Positions 11,231 to 22,110 are shown, counted from the first letter of the stretch. The stretch: 64,000 bases of DNA from Leptobrachium leishanense (GCA_009667805.1 CM019064.1:73592400-73656399), one strand, 5' to 3'. The notes: a model not told the origin generated them from the letters alone. Program-made: numbers and translations.

Positions 11231-12202
11231 CAGATTCATATTCTCAGAGGGGTTACGGTGTGACGGCACTGTTGCCGACACTAAAAGCCCAATTTTAAAG
11301 CACCTATTGTTACTTTCATCCAAAGCCTGCATAAGTTTCACAATAATTTAGCCCAAAAAAACACTAAACTTTTTCTGCGCGTCCTAAAATGTCTTTTCAT
11401 ACAGGCTGCCGCCCCAAGCAGTTGTTTATGGATAGATTAAAGGAAAAGCATTTACCGTCATATGAAACATAATTTATTTGTTTTTAAGTGTTTCTATACA
11501 TCCTAGAAATCCGCCACTTCACGGGCAGGTTATGGGGACCTCCTAGGCACCATATTTGAAGGAATTTTTCGTTTTTATTTTTAACCCTTATTTCATGGAA
11601 AACTCACTGTCCCTTTAAAAACGTTTTTTTAAAACTTTTTGTCCTTGTTTCCTGTCCCCCAGGGCACTACCCGGACCTCCATACACCTTTTATGGCAAAT
11701 ATGTAGCATATATGCCCTCTTGGAGGGCACTCTAAAAAACCGAATTTTCAGCCCCATTGCCTTGCATGGGGGTTCGGGTTCGGACCCGAACAAATGGGAA
11801 GTTTGGGTTCAGGTCTGAACCGAACTCGGGGGGTGTTCGGCTCATCCCTAATTATAATAAACGGTTTATTAAATATTGTATTAAAACGGGAATATTTTTA
11901 ACATTGAAGTCTATGGGATTCGCCTGAATAAACCTGTCCAATTAAACCACCGAACAGCAGGGCAATTTGGCAACTTTTCACTGCGGTTTTTGTTCTCTGA
12001 ATAGATGAAGCATTGCTTCTCTAGGCGGATTTCACTGCCCTCGAACAGGCACCGAACAGGCACCGTATGTGCAGTCAATTGGACAACATTTGGCGAACTG
12101 CCTGCTCTCTGGATAGTCGAATGGCCAGGAAAGGTAAGCGTACTCTGAATTTCAGCGTTTGGTTACCTTTCAGCCTCAATTCGGAGCTATTTGAATACCC
12201 TG

Positions 12203-12568
12203 TATGTGTTGAGGGCTTCAAATAACACTGGCTACATAAAAAATAAAATTCCAAGAAACCAACGTGATGCCCAGACAGAAAAACACAATAATTCACATGA
12301 ACTGGAAACTATGTATATCCATATTTGCAACCAATTTGTGATTTTTTAAATATTAAAAAAAATTGATGTTAGATGTACAAAGTAGGAAATAATAAAAAAA
12401 TGTGTATATTTCAAATAGAACATTAACAAAAGCCAAAACTATGTTCCATTTTAATGTGTCTCTTTAACTGCATTTAACTGCTTGGCTGCAAATGATTCGC
12501 TGAGCATGTTAAAACAAGAGTTTTCTTTTGATACGTCCATCATTTATTTCCTACCTTAACTCATTTAA
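12203..12568. other. No recognised feature
   Basis: AT-rich, with no convincing ORF or repeat termini, between the CAGGG-family element and the next MITE. Confidence 0.4.
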
Positions 12569-12652
12569 CTCCTTCACTACCAAGTGATTCTTGAAAAAAA
12601 AATTATCACCACATTTATTTGAAACATGGGATGTGAAGTTAACAATTAAATA

Positions 12653-13898
12653 CACTATATTGCCAAAAATATTCGCTCACCTGCCTTGACTCGCATATGA
12701 ACTTAAGTGACATCCCATTCCTAATCCATAGGGTTCAATATGACGTCGGTCCACCCTTTGCAGCTATAAGAGCTTCAACTCTTCTGGGAAGGCTGTCCAC
12801 AAGGTTTAGGAGTGTGTTTATGGGAATTTTTGACCATTCTTCCAGAAGCGCATTTGTGAGGTCACACACTGATGTTGGACGAGAAGGCCTGGCTCTCAGT
12901 CTCCACTCTAATTCATCCCAAAGGTGTTCTATCGGGTTGAGGTCAGGACTCTGTGCAGGCCAGTCAAGTTCATACACACCAGACTCTGTCATCCATGTCT
13001 TTATGGACCTTGCTTTGTGCACTGGTGCACAGTCATGTTGGAAGAGGAAGGGGCCATCTCCAAACTGCTCCCACAAAGTTGGGAGCATGGAATTGTCCAA
13101 AATGTCTTGGTATGCTGAAGCATTCAGAGTTCCTTTCACTGGAACTAAGAGGCCAAGCCCAGCTCCTGAAAAACAACCCAACACCATAATCCCGCTCCAC
13201 CAAACTTTACACTTGGCACAATGCAGTCAGACAAGTACCGTTCTCCTGGCAACCGCCAAACCCAGACTCGTCCATCAGATTGCCAGATGGAGAAGCGTGA
13301 TTCATCACTCCAGAGAGCACGTCTCCACTGCTCTAGAGTCCAGTGGCGGCGTGCTTTACACCACTGCATTCAACGCTTTGCATTGCACTTGGTGATGTAT
13401 GGCTTGGATGCAGCTGCTCGGCCATGGAAACCCATTCCATGAAGCTCTCTGTGCACTGTTCTTGAGCTAATCTGAAAGCCACATGAAGTTTGGAGGTCTG
13501 TAGCGATTGACTCTGCAGAAAGTTGGCGACCTCTTCGCACTATGCGCCTCAGTATCCGCTGACCCTGCTCCGTCAGTTTACGTGGCCTACCACTTCGTGT
13601 CTGAGGTGCTTTCATTCCCAAACACTTCCATGTTCTTATAATACAGCTGACAGTTGACTGTGGAATATTTAGGAGCTAGGAAATGTCACGACTGGATTTG
13701 TTGCACAGGTGGCATCCTATCACAGTTCCACGCTGGAATTCACTGAGCTCCTGAGAGCAACCCATTCTTTCACAAATGTTTGTAAAAACAGTCTGCATGC
13801 CTAAGTGCTTGGTTTTATATACCTGTGGCCATGGAAGTGATTGGAACACCTGATTCTGATTATTTGGATGAGTGAGCGAATACTTTTGGCAATATGTA
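12653..13898 (-). mobile_element. Tc1/mariner (Tc1-like) transposon
   Basis: The left end, TA followed by CACTATATTGCCAAAAATAT, is mirrored by AATACTTTTGGCAATAT at the right end, next to TA. Both ends carry the inner GCTCACC/GAGTGAGCG sequence. At about 1,246 bp with a single transposase gene on the minus strand, it has normal Tc1 size and layout. TA duplication is the expected target for this superfamily; the right terminal bases have drifted (GTATATTGTG). Confidence 0.92.
12735..13765 (-). pseudogene. Tc1-like transposase, few lesions
   Basis: It starts at an ATG whose minus-strand codon is 13765-13763 (MGCSQELSEFQRG). An N-terminal paired-like helix-turn-helix (SSRDIS..., STVSCIIRTW) is followed by a second HTH with GRPRKLTEQ. 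The DDE core follows: Asp in WSDESRF (about 13305), Asp in FQHDCAPVH, and the final acidic residue in LNPIEHLWDELEW. Length is about 340 residues, normal for the family. Lesions are one in-frame TAG near 13678 and frameshifts near 13370 and 13190. All three catalytic positions remain, so inactivation is recent or mild. Confidence 0.9.
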
Positions 13899-14289
13899 TA
13901 TTGTGAAATAGCTGTTTTGCACAGAAATTGTTTTTTTAAGATAGTTAAAAAATTAAAATAATGTTAATTTGCTCGTTTTTAATTTTTCATGTATTTGTTT
14001 ATCCTTTACAGAATTATTGTTGAAATGTAAAATTCTGAGCTCTAGATGGTGTCCCTTAACTTACTGAATTTCAAGCAGGGTCTGTATTATTATCATACAG
14101 GCAGAAAAGACCTTTGTGTTAGATACAGTAACTGTGATAAATAAAAATAATTTAAAAATGTTCAGATCCTCTGCTTATGGGGATTTGTAGTGATCATGAT
14201 GAGATTATTAGCAATGCAGCTGCCACAAAATACCAATAGAATATAGAAATAATATCTGTATGTGACATAATGCCTGTATATAGAGATTA

Positions 14290-14441
14290 CAGTCATACCA
14301 TCATGTCCTCCTCTACCTGCTGGCAGGAATTCTGACCTGTCTCCTGTATGTATTGTAGAATTGTCCTGTCTTTACCCATTGCACCTTGTACAGTGCTGCG
14401 GAATGTGTTAGCGCTTAATAGATAATAAATAATAATAATAT
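14290..14441 (+). repeat. L2-type LINE/SINE 3' tail
   Basis: GACCTGTCTCCTGTATGTAT, TTGTACAGTGCTGCGGAATG, TTAGCGCTTAATAGATAAT and an (AAT)n tail. The same tail is at 48105-48266 and, more diverged, at 42765-42905. The GCGCTG..GAA..TTGGCGCT core with an (AAT)n end is the common L2-clade 3' end mobilising LINEs and SINEs in fish and frogs. Confidence 0.75.
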
Positions 14442-14806
14442 TACCTTGTGGCTGTACTGTACAGGGATTTTCACTCATCGTAAACCTCTGAATCATATCC
14501 CTGTACAGCAGTGAGTGGCCCCAGAGCTCTCCCTGTATTCTGCCAAATTCCTGGCTGCTGGAATGCATCAGTAATCTATTGAACTTTCTGCTACAGTGAG
14601 AACTGGGGCTTCTATTTGCAGATGTTTCTTTTGTCTCTCAAGGGTGCTTGGAGAGCCATAGAGCAAAGGATTTCATTTCTCCACAGGGGCCACACTAATC
14701 CTGATTTAAAAAGGTGTGAGAATTGTATTTTGATAGCTAATTTGTGATTTTCAATGCATTACAATGCAACATCGAGATAACTTGATTTTGGGGGAGAAGG
14801 GGTTAA

Positions 14807-15286
14807 CTTCTTCACTACCAAATGATTTTCAATAAAACCACTGTCGGGAACCAGTGCTGTTTTGGTAAATCGCTTTTTGTGAGTTGCGTAAAAAGAAATA
14901 TTTAGAAATATTCCCAGTATATTTCTTACTGTAGTAGCCCTATTTGACAAGCAAGTGTCACCATCTACTGGTCAAAAGGTGCTACTGCAGCTAGGGCTCA
15001 ATGCAGACACAGAGTTTTAGACACAGATGTTTTTAGACACAGAGTGTCAATGTCAATGTTTTAGACAGAGTTCCAGCTGTCCAAACTGTTTTAGCACTTT
15101 GATTGTCGTGGCCAAGGTGTTACACGTTTTGGAAAATATTCTGGAGCCCAGCTGCAAACAAATTATGTTGCAATAAGTGAAATTCATTTGCAATGCTCCA
15201 GTATTACACCAAATCAAGTACACTCTGTATCGAGCACCAACAGTCACTTTGAAGACCAGCTATACTCGATCTTGGTAGTGAAGGGT
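14807..15286. mobile_element. TTAA MITE, CTTCACTACCAAG family
   Basis: TTAA 14803-14806 then CTTCTTCACTACCAAATGAT; at the right CTTGGTAGTGAAGGG then TTAA 15287-15290. The termini are inverted copies and the TTAA is duplicated. An internal CCATCTACTGGTCAAAAGG recurs in the 39203 and 43268 copies. No ORF. Confidence 0.8.
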
Positions 15287-15290
15287 TTAA

Positions 15291-16140
15291 ACCGATATTC
15301 CAGAGACGTCCCCATCCTGTTTGAAATGCATGAGCTGAGTTTATCAAGTCACTTCAACTATGTCTGCAAAACACTACCATGAGATTCACGCAGTAGAAGC
15401 AAAAAGTGTCATACGGATTTAACTGGTAAATTATGAAATATTTCTCAATATATTTCTCAAATACATATACTTTGTAACAGGCACAAAGCATAGCTAACAT
15501 TTAAATCCCTAATAAATGAACCTGCGTGAACCTGGGCATGACAATTTTCAAAATTTTTTACTCAGTGCATTATGGCAGAGAACCGTATTATAGAGACATT
15601 GTGCAACAGTAACCTGCAACCGTAGTACAAATAGTATTACTGTAAGCTATTAGACTACCAGTGCAATCATGAATTTGGCTCTGACATTTTAATGCCAAGT
15701 GCCAGTAACTGTTAGTAGTATAAATGCTAATGGTATCCAAACAAGGGTTCCTTCTACTAACAGCGACGAGAAATAATCCCAGTGAAAAATAAACAATTCC
15801 ACTGGTTTTGGTATTGTATTTACTATGATAAACAGTTTCATGAACAGGCAGAAAGATATTACTTCAAATTGTTTTCGAACGGTTTTTTGAATACGAATTG
15901 CAATAAATGTTGCCATCTGAATGAAAAAATGAGCTTTCCACAAACATGTAATTGGTTTAATGCTATAATAATATAATACAATAATAATAACAAATAAAAA
16001 TAGGTGAACACATCGATCTCGTATGCAAAAACATATCCTATTTGGACCCATAAATAGCAGACAAACCATTGGGTTAATAAACTCTCCATATAAATGGTAT
16101 TATTCTACTTTATGCAGACTTCCTGCTAACATGTACAAAA
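15291..16140. other. No recognised gene
   Basis: AT-rich sequence. The ORFs at 15689-16089 on the minus strand are low in complexity and match no family I recognise. It also contains the breakpoint where the following LTR element is truncated. Confidence 0.4.
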
Positions 16141-16281
16141 GACACCTGTTTGTGTGTTTTTTCAAATTGTAAAGTGAAAATAAAGTCTGTCACTGTATGG
16201 TTTCAACCTGCAAGGATCTCCTGTGTTTCACTGGGTTTTGGGGGAGCAGACTGCAGGTGGACAGTGATCACCCACGTTACA
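16141..16281 (+). repeat. 5' LTR remnant (3' portion)
   Basis: It matches 18379-18516 of the intact 3' LTR over its whole length, with an AATAAA-type signal near 16178. Homology stops abruptly at about 16141. Confidence 0.8.
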
Positions 16282-16282
16282 C

Positions 16283-16300
16283 TGGTGGCAGCTGCGGGAT
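16283..16300 (+). promoter_or_regulatory. Primer binding site, tRNA-Leu type
   Basis: TGGTGGCAGCTGCGGGAT, one base after the LTR end. It is complementary to the 3' end of a tRNA ending in GCTGCCACCA, as in vertebrate tRNA-Leu (AAG/TAA), with about two mismatches. The Gmr1-like element in this window uses the same site (63781-63798). Confidence 0.75.
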
Positions 16301-16302
16301 TT

Positions 16303-17750
16303 ATGCTCCCTACAATGGTACTCAGACATTTTAACAAATCGCTGCAGGAGGAACTGGTGACCAACGGCTCGAGTGTGTGCGACCAGAGTGAGATGGAGAT
16401 TCTTAAGGATGTAAAGAGACGCCTCAGTAAATATGGACCGAACTCCAGTATGGACCTGCTCCAGAGCGTGTCGACAGAGGTCTGCTTCTTGCAGCAAGAG
16501 GGAGCTGTGCGTGGTCAGGAAAAGATTGGCACTCAGGATGCGGAGTGCTATGAGGAGGAGTTCTTGGTCTGGATCGAGCAAGAGAACATTTGCAGCCAGA
16601 AGGATAGCATGGTGACAGTGAGAGAGAGTGAAATCCTCACCAGTGATTTACTGGGTGGCTGGGCAACTGGCCCAGATAGCCCACAGTGTGCTCCAAGCCA
16701 AGGATGGCTGAGGGAGCTTAAAGGTATAGAATTGTTTGGGACAGCAATGGATTCTATTGTTGTGGGCAAGACGGAGTCTGGGCTTGCCAGTATGCCCAGA
16801 ACTCCAGCAGAGTTCTCCCACTAGGGGATGGGTGGAGGAGCTTTAAAAAGTGGACTTGTTCTGGACTTCAGTGGAAGAGGCTGCGCTTATCCCCACTGCA
16901 TATGGAAGAGGTGAGGCAGCTGGTCCAGGTCTCCAGGCTGAGGTAGCAGATGTCACAGAGGTTGAGGCCCTACTTTTGGTAATGGTGGATAAGACTGCTC
17001 TCTCTAACAATGTGACCCTGAGGGATGGGGATACACTAGTGCAGGAGGACTGCCTGGTGATGGTGGGAGAGACTGAGATCCCCACTGGCGAATTACTGGA
17101 ATGTGGGACAGTCGGCCCAGATAGCCTACAGCGTGCTCATAGCCAAGGATGGCTGAGGGAGCTTGAAGGCCTTGATTTGGTTGGGCAAGTCATGGACTCT
17201 GTGGTGATAGGAAAGAATGATGCCCTTCCCCCGACTAAGGAAAGATGCGGGACAGCTGGCCCAGGTCCCCAGCTGGAGATGGAAGGCGTCCAAGAGGTTG
17301 TGGATGACAGTTTGTGGGTGGATGAGCTTTCTGCCACCACAGCGGAAGAGTTGGCATTAGGGCAGAGAGTTACGAATTTTTGTCCTCAATCTGCTGGCCC
17401 AGATATCTGATAGCCACCTGCTCGCAGAGGAGTCCAAAGAACCTACAGCCATCTCATCTGTAATCCAGCTACAGAGCGAGCCTCAGGGAGGGGAGGCAGG
17501 TGGCCCCACTCCCCAGTGGCAGAGGGTACCCCAGGAGGAAAGTACAGGTGGTACTTCACAGCGGCAGATGCAGCTCCAGTGAGAGGATGAGGATGGCCCC
17601 TTCTCCCAGCAGCGGGATGCTGCTGACCCCCTTCCCCAGATGGTGGAAGATTCCTGCTGGGGGATTGTAGATGAGACTATGAATTCCAAGTGTGTGCCCT
17701 CTGGGTGCTGGGCAGTTGTTGCACAGATCCCCAACCATTGACTGAGGAGA
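16303..17750 (+). pseudogene. Unrecognised repeat-containing ORF of the LTR element (gag position)
   Basis: An ATG at 16303, only two bases after the primer site, opens 173 codons to 16824. The protein continues in another frame (16850-17410) and then a third (to about 17740), so at least two frameshifts have occurred. The first part is helical and acidic (LRHFNKSLQEELV, LKDVKRRLSKYG). The remainder contains a repeated module: SDLLGGWATGPDSPQ..SQGWLRELKG.. followed downstream by GELLECGTVGPDSLQ..SQGWLRELEG.., each trailed by DSIVVGK or DSVVIGK. I see no zinc knuckle, protease or RT motif. Position suggests gag or an acquired gene; function unknown. Confidence 0.6.
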
Positions 17751-17937
17751 CATCAGCCACCCCACATTCTCTCGAGCAGCAGTGACATCATACAGAAGAT
17801 GTCGGGGTCAGCTGGGTGAGTGACTTGTGCTCAGTTGTGACCCTTTATGGACATTTCTGTAGCAGTGAGATGAAAAAGACGTTAACGCTCACTAATCTGG
17901 AAAGCAGCCTGTTTTGGGTCTTCTCCGAGGTTAGTCT

Positions 17938-18516
17938 CCCACAAAAGGGGGAGATATATGACGTGCGTCACTTTGAACTTGATGTGCATGGGCCTAGAAT
18001 TGTATTTGAGAGGTGCGGGCCTGATGTTTCATATTGTTTTCCTGCTCTTTCCTTTGTTAAAGTCACCCTGTATCTACAACTTTAGATGCAGGGTGTTTGT
18101 ATTTTCTGTGCCCTGTTCGAAGATGTCTGTGTTATATTAATATTCCCTTATGTATGTACTGTAGAGTATTGTATTCCCTCTGTATAGCTTAACCTTTGTA
18201 TTACGATCCAGCCTTTGTATAGTATACACCCCACTGTAAGTAATGGATTTCTTTGTTTTCACATGCTTCCATCACACCCCCCTCCCCTTCCCCCTGCAAC
18301 TAATGGTCATCCAGAATATTGTTATGACTCCTAGGCCATTGTTCCCATGCTGGGCGTGTTTCCATTGTTTCTGTACCTTCCCCCTGTGTGTCTGTTTTTT
18401 CATATTGTAAAGTGAAAATAAAATCAGCGTGTGGTTTTCAACCTGCAAGGATCTCCTGTGTTTCACTGGGTTTTGGGGGAGCAGACTGCATGTGAACAGT
18501 GATCACCTACGTTACA
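17938..18516 (+). repeat. 3' LTR with preceding polypurine tract
   Basis: ACAAAAGGGGGAGATA at about 17941-17956 is the polypurine tract. The LTR runs from TGACGTGCGTCAC at 17959 to ACGTTACA at 18516 (558 bp). TATA-like GTATAGTATAC lies near 18216, and an AATAAA-type signal near 18416 is followed by the block shared with the 5' LTR. Confidence 0.8.
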
Positions 18517-18518
18517 AA

Positions 18519-18810
18519 AACGTTATGTCGGGGAAAACAATTTGCCCACTTAAAATGAGAATTCTTGAACATGTGAGAGCTTTAAAATGTAGGAAGGACA
18601 CTCCGGTTGCTATACATTTTGCACTTTATCATGGTGCCTCTTCTAAAGGATTGAGGTTTATGGGCATTGAAAAGGTGAAATTAGGTCCTTGAAAGGGCAA
18701 CTCGGATGCATTGCTGTTGAAGACAGGGAGCCCAACCTGTAACTGAGCCTCTATCTCCAGATGGCATTAATGAGGGGTTCCCATTCAACCCATTTACTCA
18801 TTATTAAAAG
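18519..18810 (+). pseudogene. Penelope-like element GIY-YIG endonuclease fragment
   Basis: In one frame: YVGKT, PLKMRILEHVRALK, TPVAIHFALYH, GLRFMGIE, ending at a stop near 18690. A weakened continuation in another frame has KTGSPTC and INEGF-like residues. YVGKT..R..EH is the C-terminal half of a GIY-YIG nuclease as found at the end of Penelope-like ORFs. The N-terminal GIY and the RT are missing because the 3' LTR abuts directly; the LTR element may have inserted into a Penelope-like copy. Confidence 0.65.
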
Positions 18811-19938
18811 TTCTATTACAATTTGGAAGTTTTTGAATAAAAATAATTCATGATATAGAGTGAGACACGATATGCATATACATCCAATGCTTATATAAGA
18901 GTGGGCTGATACCAGTATGCAATTATGAATAATGACTGCTTTGATTTCACGAGTGATTGATTTTTTTTTTTTACTGGGAATTGGATTGTGTCATAGATGT
19001 GTTTATATGTATTCCCCTGGATATGTATTATTCATGTTTTATATATATTATGCAAATATAAGCATCTAGATAGGTATTATATCCATTAATGGTTTGCCTT
19101 GCGATTTCCTCCTTTGATATCTAGCTATAATTAAATTGCATATGAATAACTATTGTGGGGTACTGTCTATGTATGTGACAACCTGTAAGGTAACATGCTG
19201 AATACATTGTTTTTTAAATAGATCCGGTGGGCAATTATTGGAATAGCCCCCTTTGCGACACATTGGTCATTGATGTGACTATCTACATACATCATGTCAA
19301 GCATGTCGATTGACATTGGTTAATATATAAATGGCAGGGACTGTATCGAATTACTCCTCTTGTTAAATTATTATAAGTATTGATTTTTTAATCCTGTATA
19401 TGAGTTGTGCCTTATTGTTATCACTCAATATAGTTGGCCATGGCTATGCATAAATTGGTGTAAAATTTGCAATATTTTTCAGCACCTCGGCACTATATTA
19501 TACAGATATTGCTTGTGTGGGGGTCATTAGAGATGATGCAAGTGAGTCCAGTACGTTTGTTATGATCACCTTTCTCTTATATGTGTTTGCTGAATTAACT
19601 GCCTCTGTCTTCTAGCACACAGAGGAGTCTTGATATTCAATGGGATTTATATGCACTGATATGTGCTTTTTTGATCCCAGTGTACTGTTATCATGGGGAA
19701 ATTAGATCCATATATTCTTTACCAGCCCCTGAGGGTAGATGGACAGTGATACCCCATTCGTTACATGATTATCTTACAATGGAATGGTAAAAAAATGTTT
19801 GGGTCCTACCTTCTTTTTTCTCTTCTATAAAAACTTCTTTGTTATCCACAAATTCTTTGATTCCAGCTTCTTCTATCCCTCTCACCCAAAGGTATTCAAT
19901 ATTTGTTTAAATTCCAGTGAAAGGGATAAGGTATTTCA
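18811..19938. other. No recognised gene
   Basis: AT-rich DNA with no ORF above 60 codons that resembles a protein family and no clear repeat boundaries. Confidence 0.45.
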
Positions 19939-20175
19939 TTAGGGTTGCCAGATTGGCCGTGTTTTCCTGGACACATATTACTATTTCTTGCAAATGGTGA
20001 GCACAGGGAAAAGTCTTGCCCTGCAACATGTATAAGTCATATGCTACAGGAAGGAAATCAAGGCAGGTCGCCTGGGATCCTTTTTTTATTTCTTACCTAT
20101 AGCATATGGAGTCTACATGCTGTGGAGTTGCTTTTTCATGCATCGCCCATCAGCATGTATAAATTATCCATGCCC
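19939..20175 (+). repeat. Interspersed repeat, copy of the 43711-43920 family
   Basis: Shares CAACATGTATAAGTCATATG, GGAAGGAAATCAAGGCAGGT and TGGGATCCTTTTTT with 42230-42400, and in reverse orientation with 43711-43920. The last copy has TTAA duplications and AGGGACACATA termini, so this is probably a decayed TTAA MITE. Confidence 0.55.
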
Positions 20176-20298
20176 GAAAAACAAGACCAAGCTTCAGTGC
20201 AAGATGCCTTTGGATGTCCAATTATAAATGCACGGAGAGTTCACATTTCTTGCTCTCCAGGATATAATATGTACATCACTGGCTGGAAAAAACACTAT

Positions 20299-20477
20299 CA
20301 GGTCTATTCACTGAAAGGTGAAACGCAAGAGAATTGACAGGAGAAGAAAATAATCTAGCCCAAATATCTGATTTGGATAGTGAGATTATTATTAAAATTA
20401 TGGTTTTGCTTACTTGACCTAGAATTTTCACTTCTCCTGTCAATTCTCCCGAGATTCATCTTTAGAGAATAGACCTG
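20299..20477. mobile_element. Small MITE, CAGGGTTATTCAGAG family, diverged
   Basis: CAGGTCTATTCACTGAAAGG at the left is mirrored by AGAGAATAGACCTG at the right. The interior AAGAGAATTGACAGGAGAAG pairs with CTTCTCCTGTCAATTCTC, making a roughly 180-bp foldback. Same family as 27716-27895, 40003-40190, 40614-40795, 45128-45307 and 45340-45521. Confidence 0.8.
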
Positions 20478-20727
20478 TATTATATATCTGAAGAGCGGGT
20501 ACTGCAGTAAACACCAAAAACTGTTGTAATGCAGTAGTAAGGCTTGAGGATGAGAACTACTACTTGCAGCTTCTTTACAGTAATACAGAGTGACAGGAGT
20601 TAGATTTCAGAGAACTCAGTTTTTCCGCAAGGAGGACACCAGTCTTGCATTAACTCTTTTACTACCACTTTGGGAAACCAAGGTTTTTGGGGATTGTTAT
20701 AAAAATCTTTGAAATGACCCCTTAACA

Positions 20728-20909
20728 CAGTGTTTCCCAAACCTGTCCTCAGGACCCACTGCAACGCCAGGTTTGCCAGATATCTGAAGAACAGCACAGG
20801 TGATATGATTTGCTGCTCAGTGATTGCAGGATTCAGTCTGCATTTACCCAAGGTGACCTGCAAAATCTGGCCTGGTTGAAGGTCCATAGGACAGGTTTGG
20901 GAAACACTG
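20728..20909. mobile_element. hAT-type MITE
   Basis: CAGTGTTTCCCAAACCTGTC and GACAGGTTTGGGAAACACTG are perfect 20-bp inverted termini. Flanks CCTTAACA and CCTTAAAC match at six of eight positions, consistent with an 8-bp hAT duplication. 182 bp, noncoding. Confidence 0.85.
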
Positions 20910-21407
20910 CCTTAAACCCATAACTAACACACACCAAACAAACATATCTCCTACCAGAACTCGCAGACCCTGGCAGCAGGAGTGCTGATGGGGGATTTGG
21001 CAGCTGTCTCAGGGAGAGGACTCCCTCTGCTGTTGAATCCCGCCTACTGCGCTCAATCTCCTCCATGTCAATCTGCGTACTATATACAGAAAGATGTAAG
21101 GGTTCCTTCAAGCCACCCAGGACTGACCCATCAGGATTGTTGCAAACAAATTTCCATTGCTGAAAACAGAATTTATTTGCAAATATGATTTAGAGGCAAC
21201 CATTGTGAATACACAATATTTGCATCTGCAGGGGAACACTGTAAACTGTAGATACCCAATTGCAGCAGTGGAGGGGTTAAAAAGGTATGCAAATGTTTTT
21301 TCATTACATTTCATTGCAGAATTGTGCATACACATCTATGGTAGTAAAAAGGTTGATGCTGTATTGATTATATTGCTTTGAGCAGGGCTGTCAAACTATG
21401 CCTCCAA
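20910..21407. other. No gene; carries a short shared block
   Basis: AAGGGTTCCTTCAAGCCAC and GGACTGACCCATCAGGAT (about 21098-21140) recur inverted at about 25272-25314, so both lie in an interspersed repeat whose ends I cannot define. Confidence 0.4.
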
Positions 21408-22110
21408 AATTTCAGTGCTCTCTCGTTCGGTGCATCTCAGCGATTTTGATTCGCCAACCCTGCAGTGAATTCAACATTCACTGCAGGGTCCCCAAAGTGC
21501 GCCACAGGATCCACAGAACACTGCAGAAAATAGCCGTCGATCCGGCGAACAGACCGCAAACACCGACCACCGAACAGACCGCCAAATGCAGTAGATGATC
21601 TACTGAATACCCCCGAACTGATTGACAAACGCTGCTGAAAAAAGCCGATCAACCACCAAACGCCACCTAAATGGGGATAAAAAACCGGCCAATCTTTAAA
21701 AGGCATTTAAAACAATAAAAATACATGAAAATAATAAAAAAAGTCCTATAAAAAAATAATAAAAAGGTCATTGCAGAATTAAAAAAAAAACACCATTAAA
21801 AAAATGGAAATCAAAAATTTCACTTAAAAAAAATCCAGAAAAAAGGCCAAAAAAATTCTAATAACGATAAATAGACTTTTTGCTGCAAATAAAAAAAATT
21901 TGAATAAAAATATAAAACGCTGTGTTTTTTTTACATTGAAACCTTTAGAAACATAGAAACATAGAAAAATGTCGGCAGATAAGAACCTTTAGTTAGTGAA
22001 TTGCGGTGATCTGAGGCGAACTGCACCGTATTTTTTGTCAATTCGCCAACATTTGCACATATTTCGATGCAATTTGGTGGCAACTTCGGCTCTTATTGAA
22101 TAACCCCTTT
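21408..22110. mobile_element. CAGGG-TIR element copy, subfamily 2, degraded
   Basis: Interior landmarks of the second subfamily are present: CCTGCAGTGAATTCAACATT, TGCAGGGTCCCCAAAGTGCG, an A-rich middle, and a right end CTTATTGAATAACCCC. The left terminus has decayed. Related copies: 22913-23748, 31266-37697, 47789-48857. Confidence 0.65.

Larger units (their letters stand above)
2805..11850 (+). mobile_element. hAT-superfamily DNA transposon, 9.0 kb, inactivated
   Basis: Left terminus TAGGAATGAGCTGTTCGG and right terminus CCGAACA..GGCTCATCCCTA (read inward on the minus strand TAGGGATGAGCCGAACAC) form imperfect TIRs. They are flanked by an exact 8-bp duplication ATTATAAT at 2797-2804 and 11851-11858, the hallmark of hAT insertion. 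Inside, in order: GC-rich subterminal DNA, an array of about 81-bp repeats, a transposase gene split by a TTAA element, an array of sixteen 138-147-bp repeats, and a 3' subterminal region. Without the TTAA insertion and the arrays it would be about 4.5 kb, normal for an autonomous hAT element. Frameshifts in the transposase mean this copy is not autonomous. Confidence 0.93.
2287..12202. mobile_element. CAGGG-TIR element copy 2, split by a hAT insertion
   Basis: The left part (2287-2804) starts CAGGGTTATTCAAAGAGAAT and runs like copy 1 in reverse orientation. The matching right part resumes at 11851 and ends GAATACCCTG at 12202. The two halves are the expected halves of one roughly 880-bp element, interrupted by the 9,046-bp hAT element. 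The split falls in the AT-rich middle, where intact copies read continuously from ACTGCAGAAT to ACGGTTTATTA. Confidence 0.8.
12569..14110. mobile_element. TTAA MITE (CTTCACTACCAAG family) split by a Tc1 element
   Basis: TTAA at 12565-12568 is followed by CTCCTTCACTACCAAGTGAT, the terminus shared with the elements at 14807, 39203 and 43268. The Tc1 element interrupts it at 12651. After the Tc1 element, 13970-14080 resembles the interior of this family (compare TTTATCC..ACAGAA and CTCTAGATGGTGTC with 40520-40600). The right terminus is not clear, so the 3' limit is approximate. Confidence 0.5.
16141..18516 (+). mobile_element. Nonautonomous LTR retroelement, 5' LTR truncated
   Basis: A block of about 140 bp ending at 16281 (AAGTGAAAATAAA, GGATCTCCTGTGTTTCACTG, ending ACGTTACA) recurs almost identically as the end of a 558-bp 3' LTR (17959-18516). 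One base after the left copy lies an 18-nt primer site; a purine tract precedes the right copy. That order (LTR, primer site, ORF, polypurine tract, LTR) defines an LTR retroelement. The internal part is only 1.68 kb and encodes no protease, RT or integrase, so mobilisation would need a helper. The left LTR lacks its first roughly 420 bp. Confidence 0.82.
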
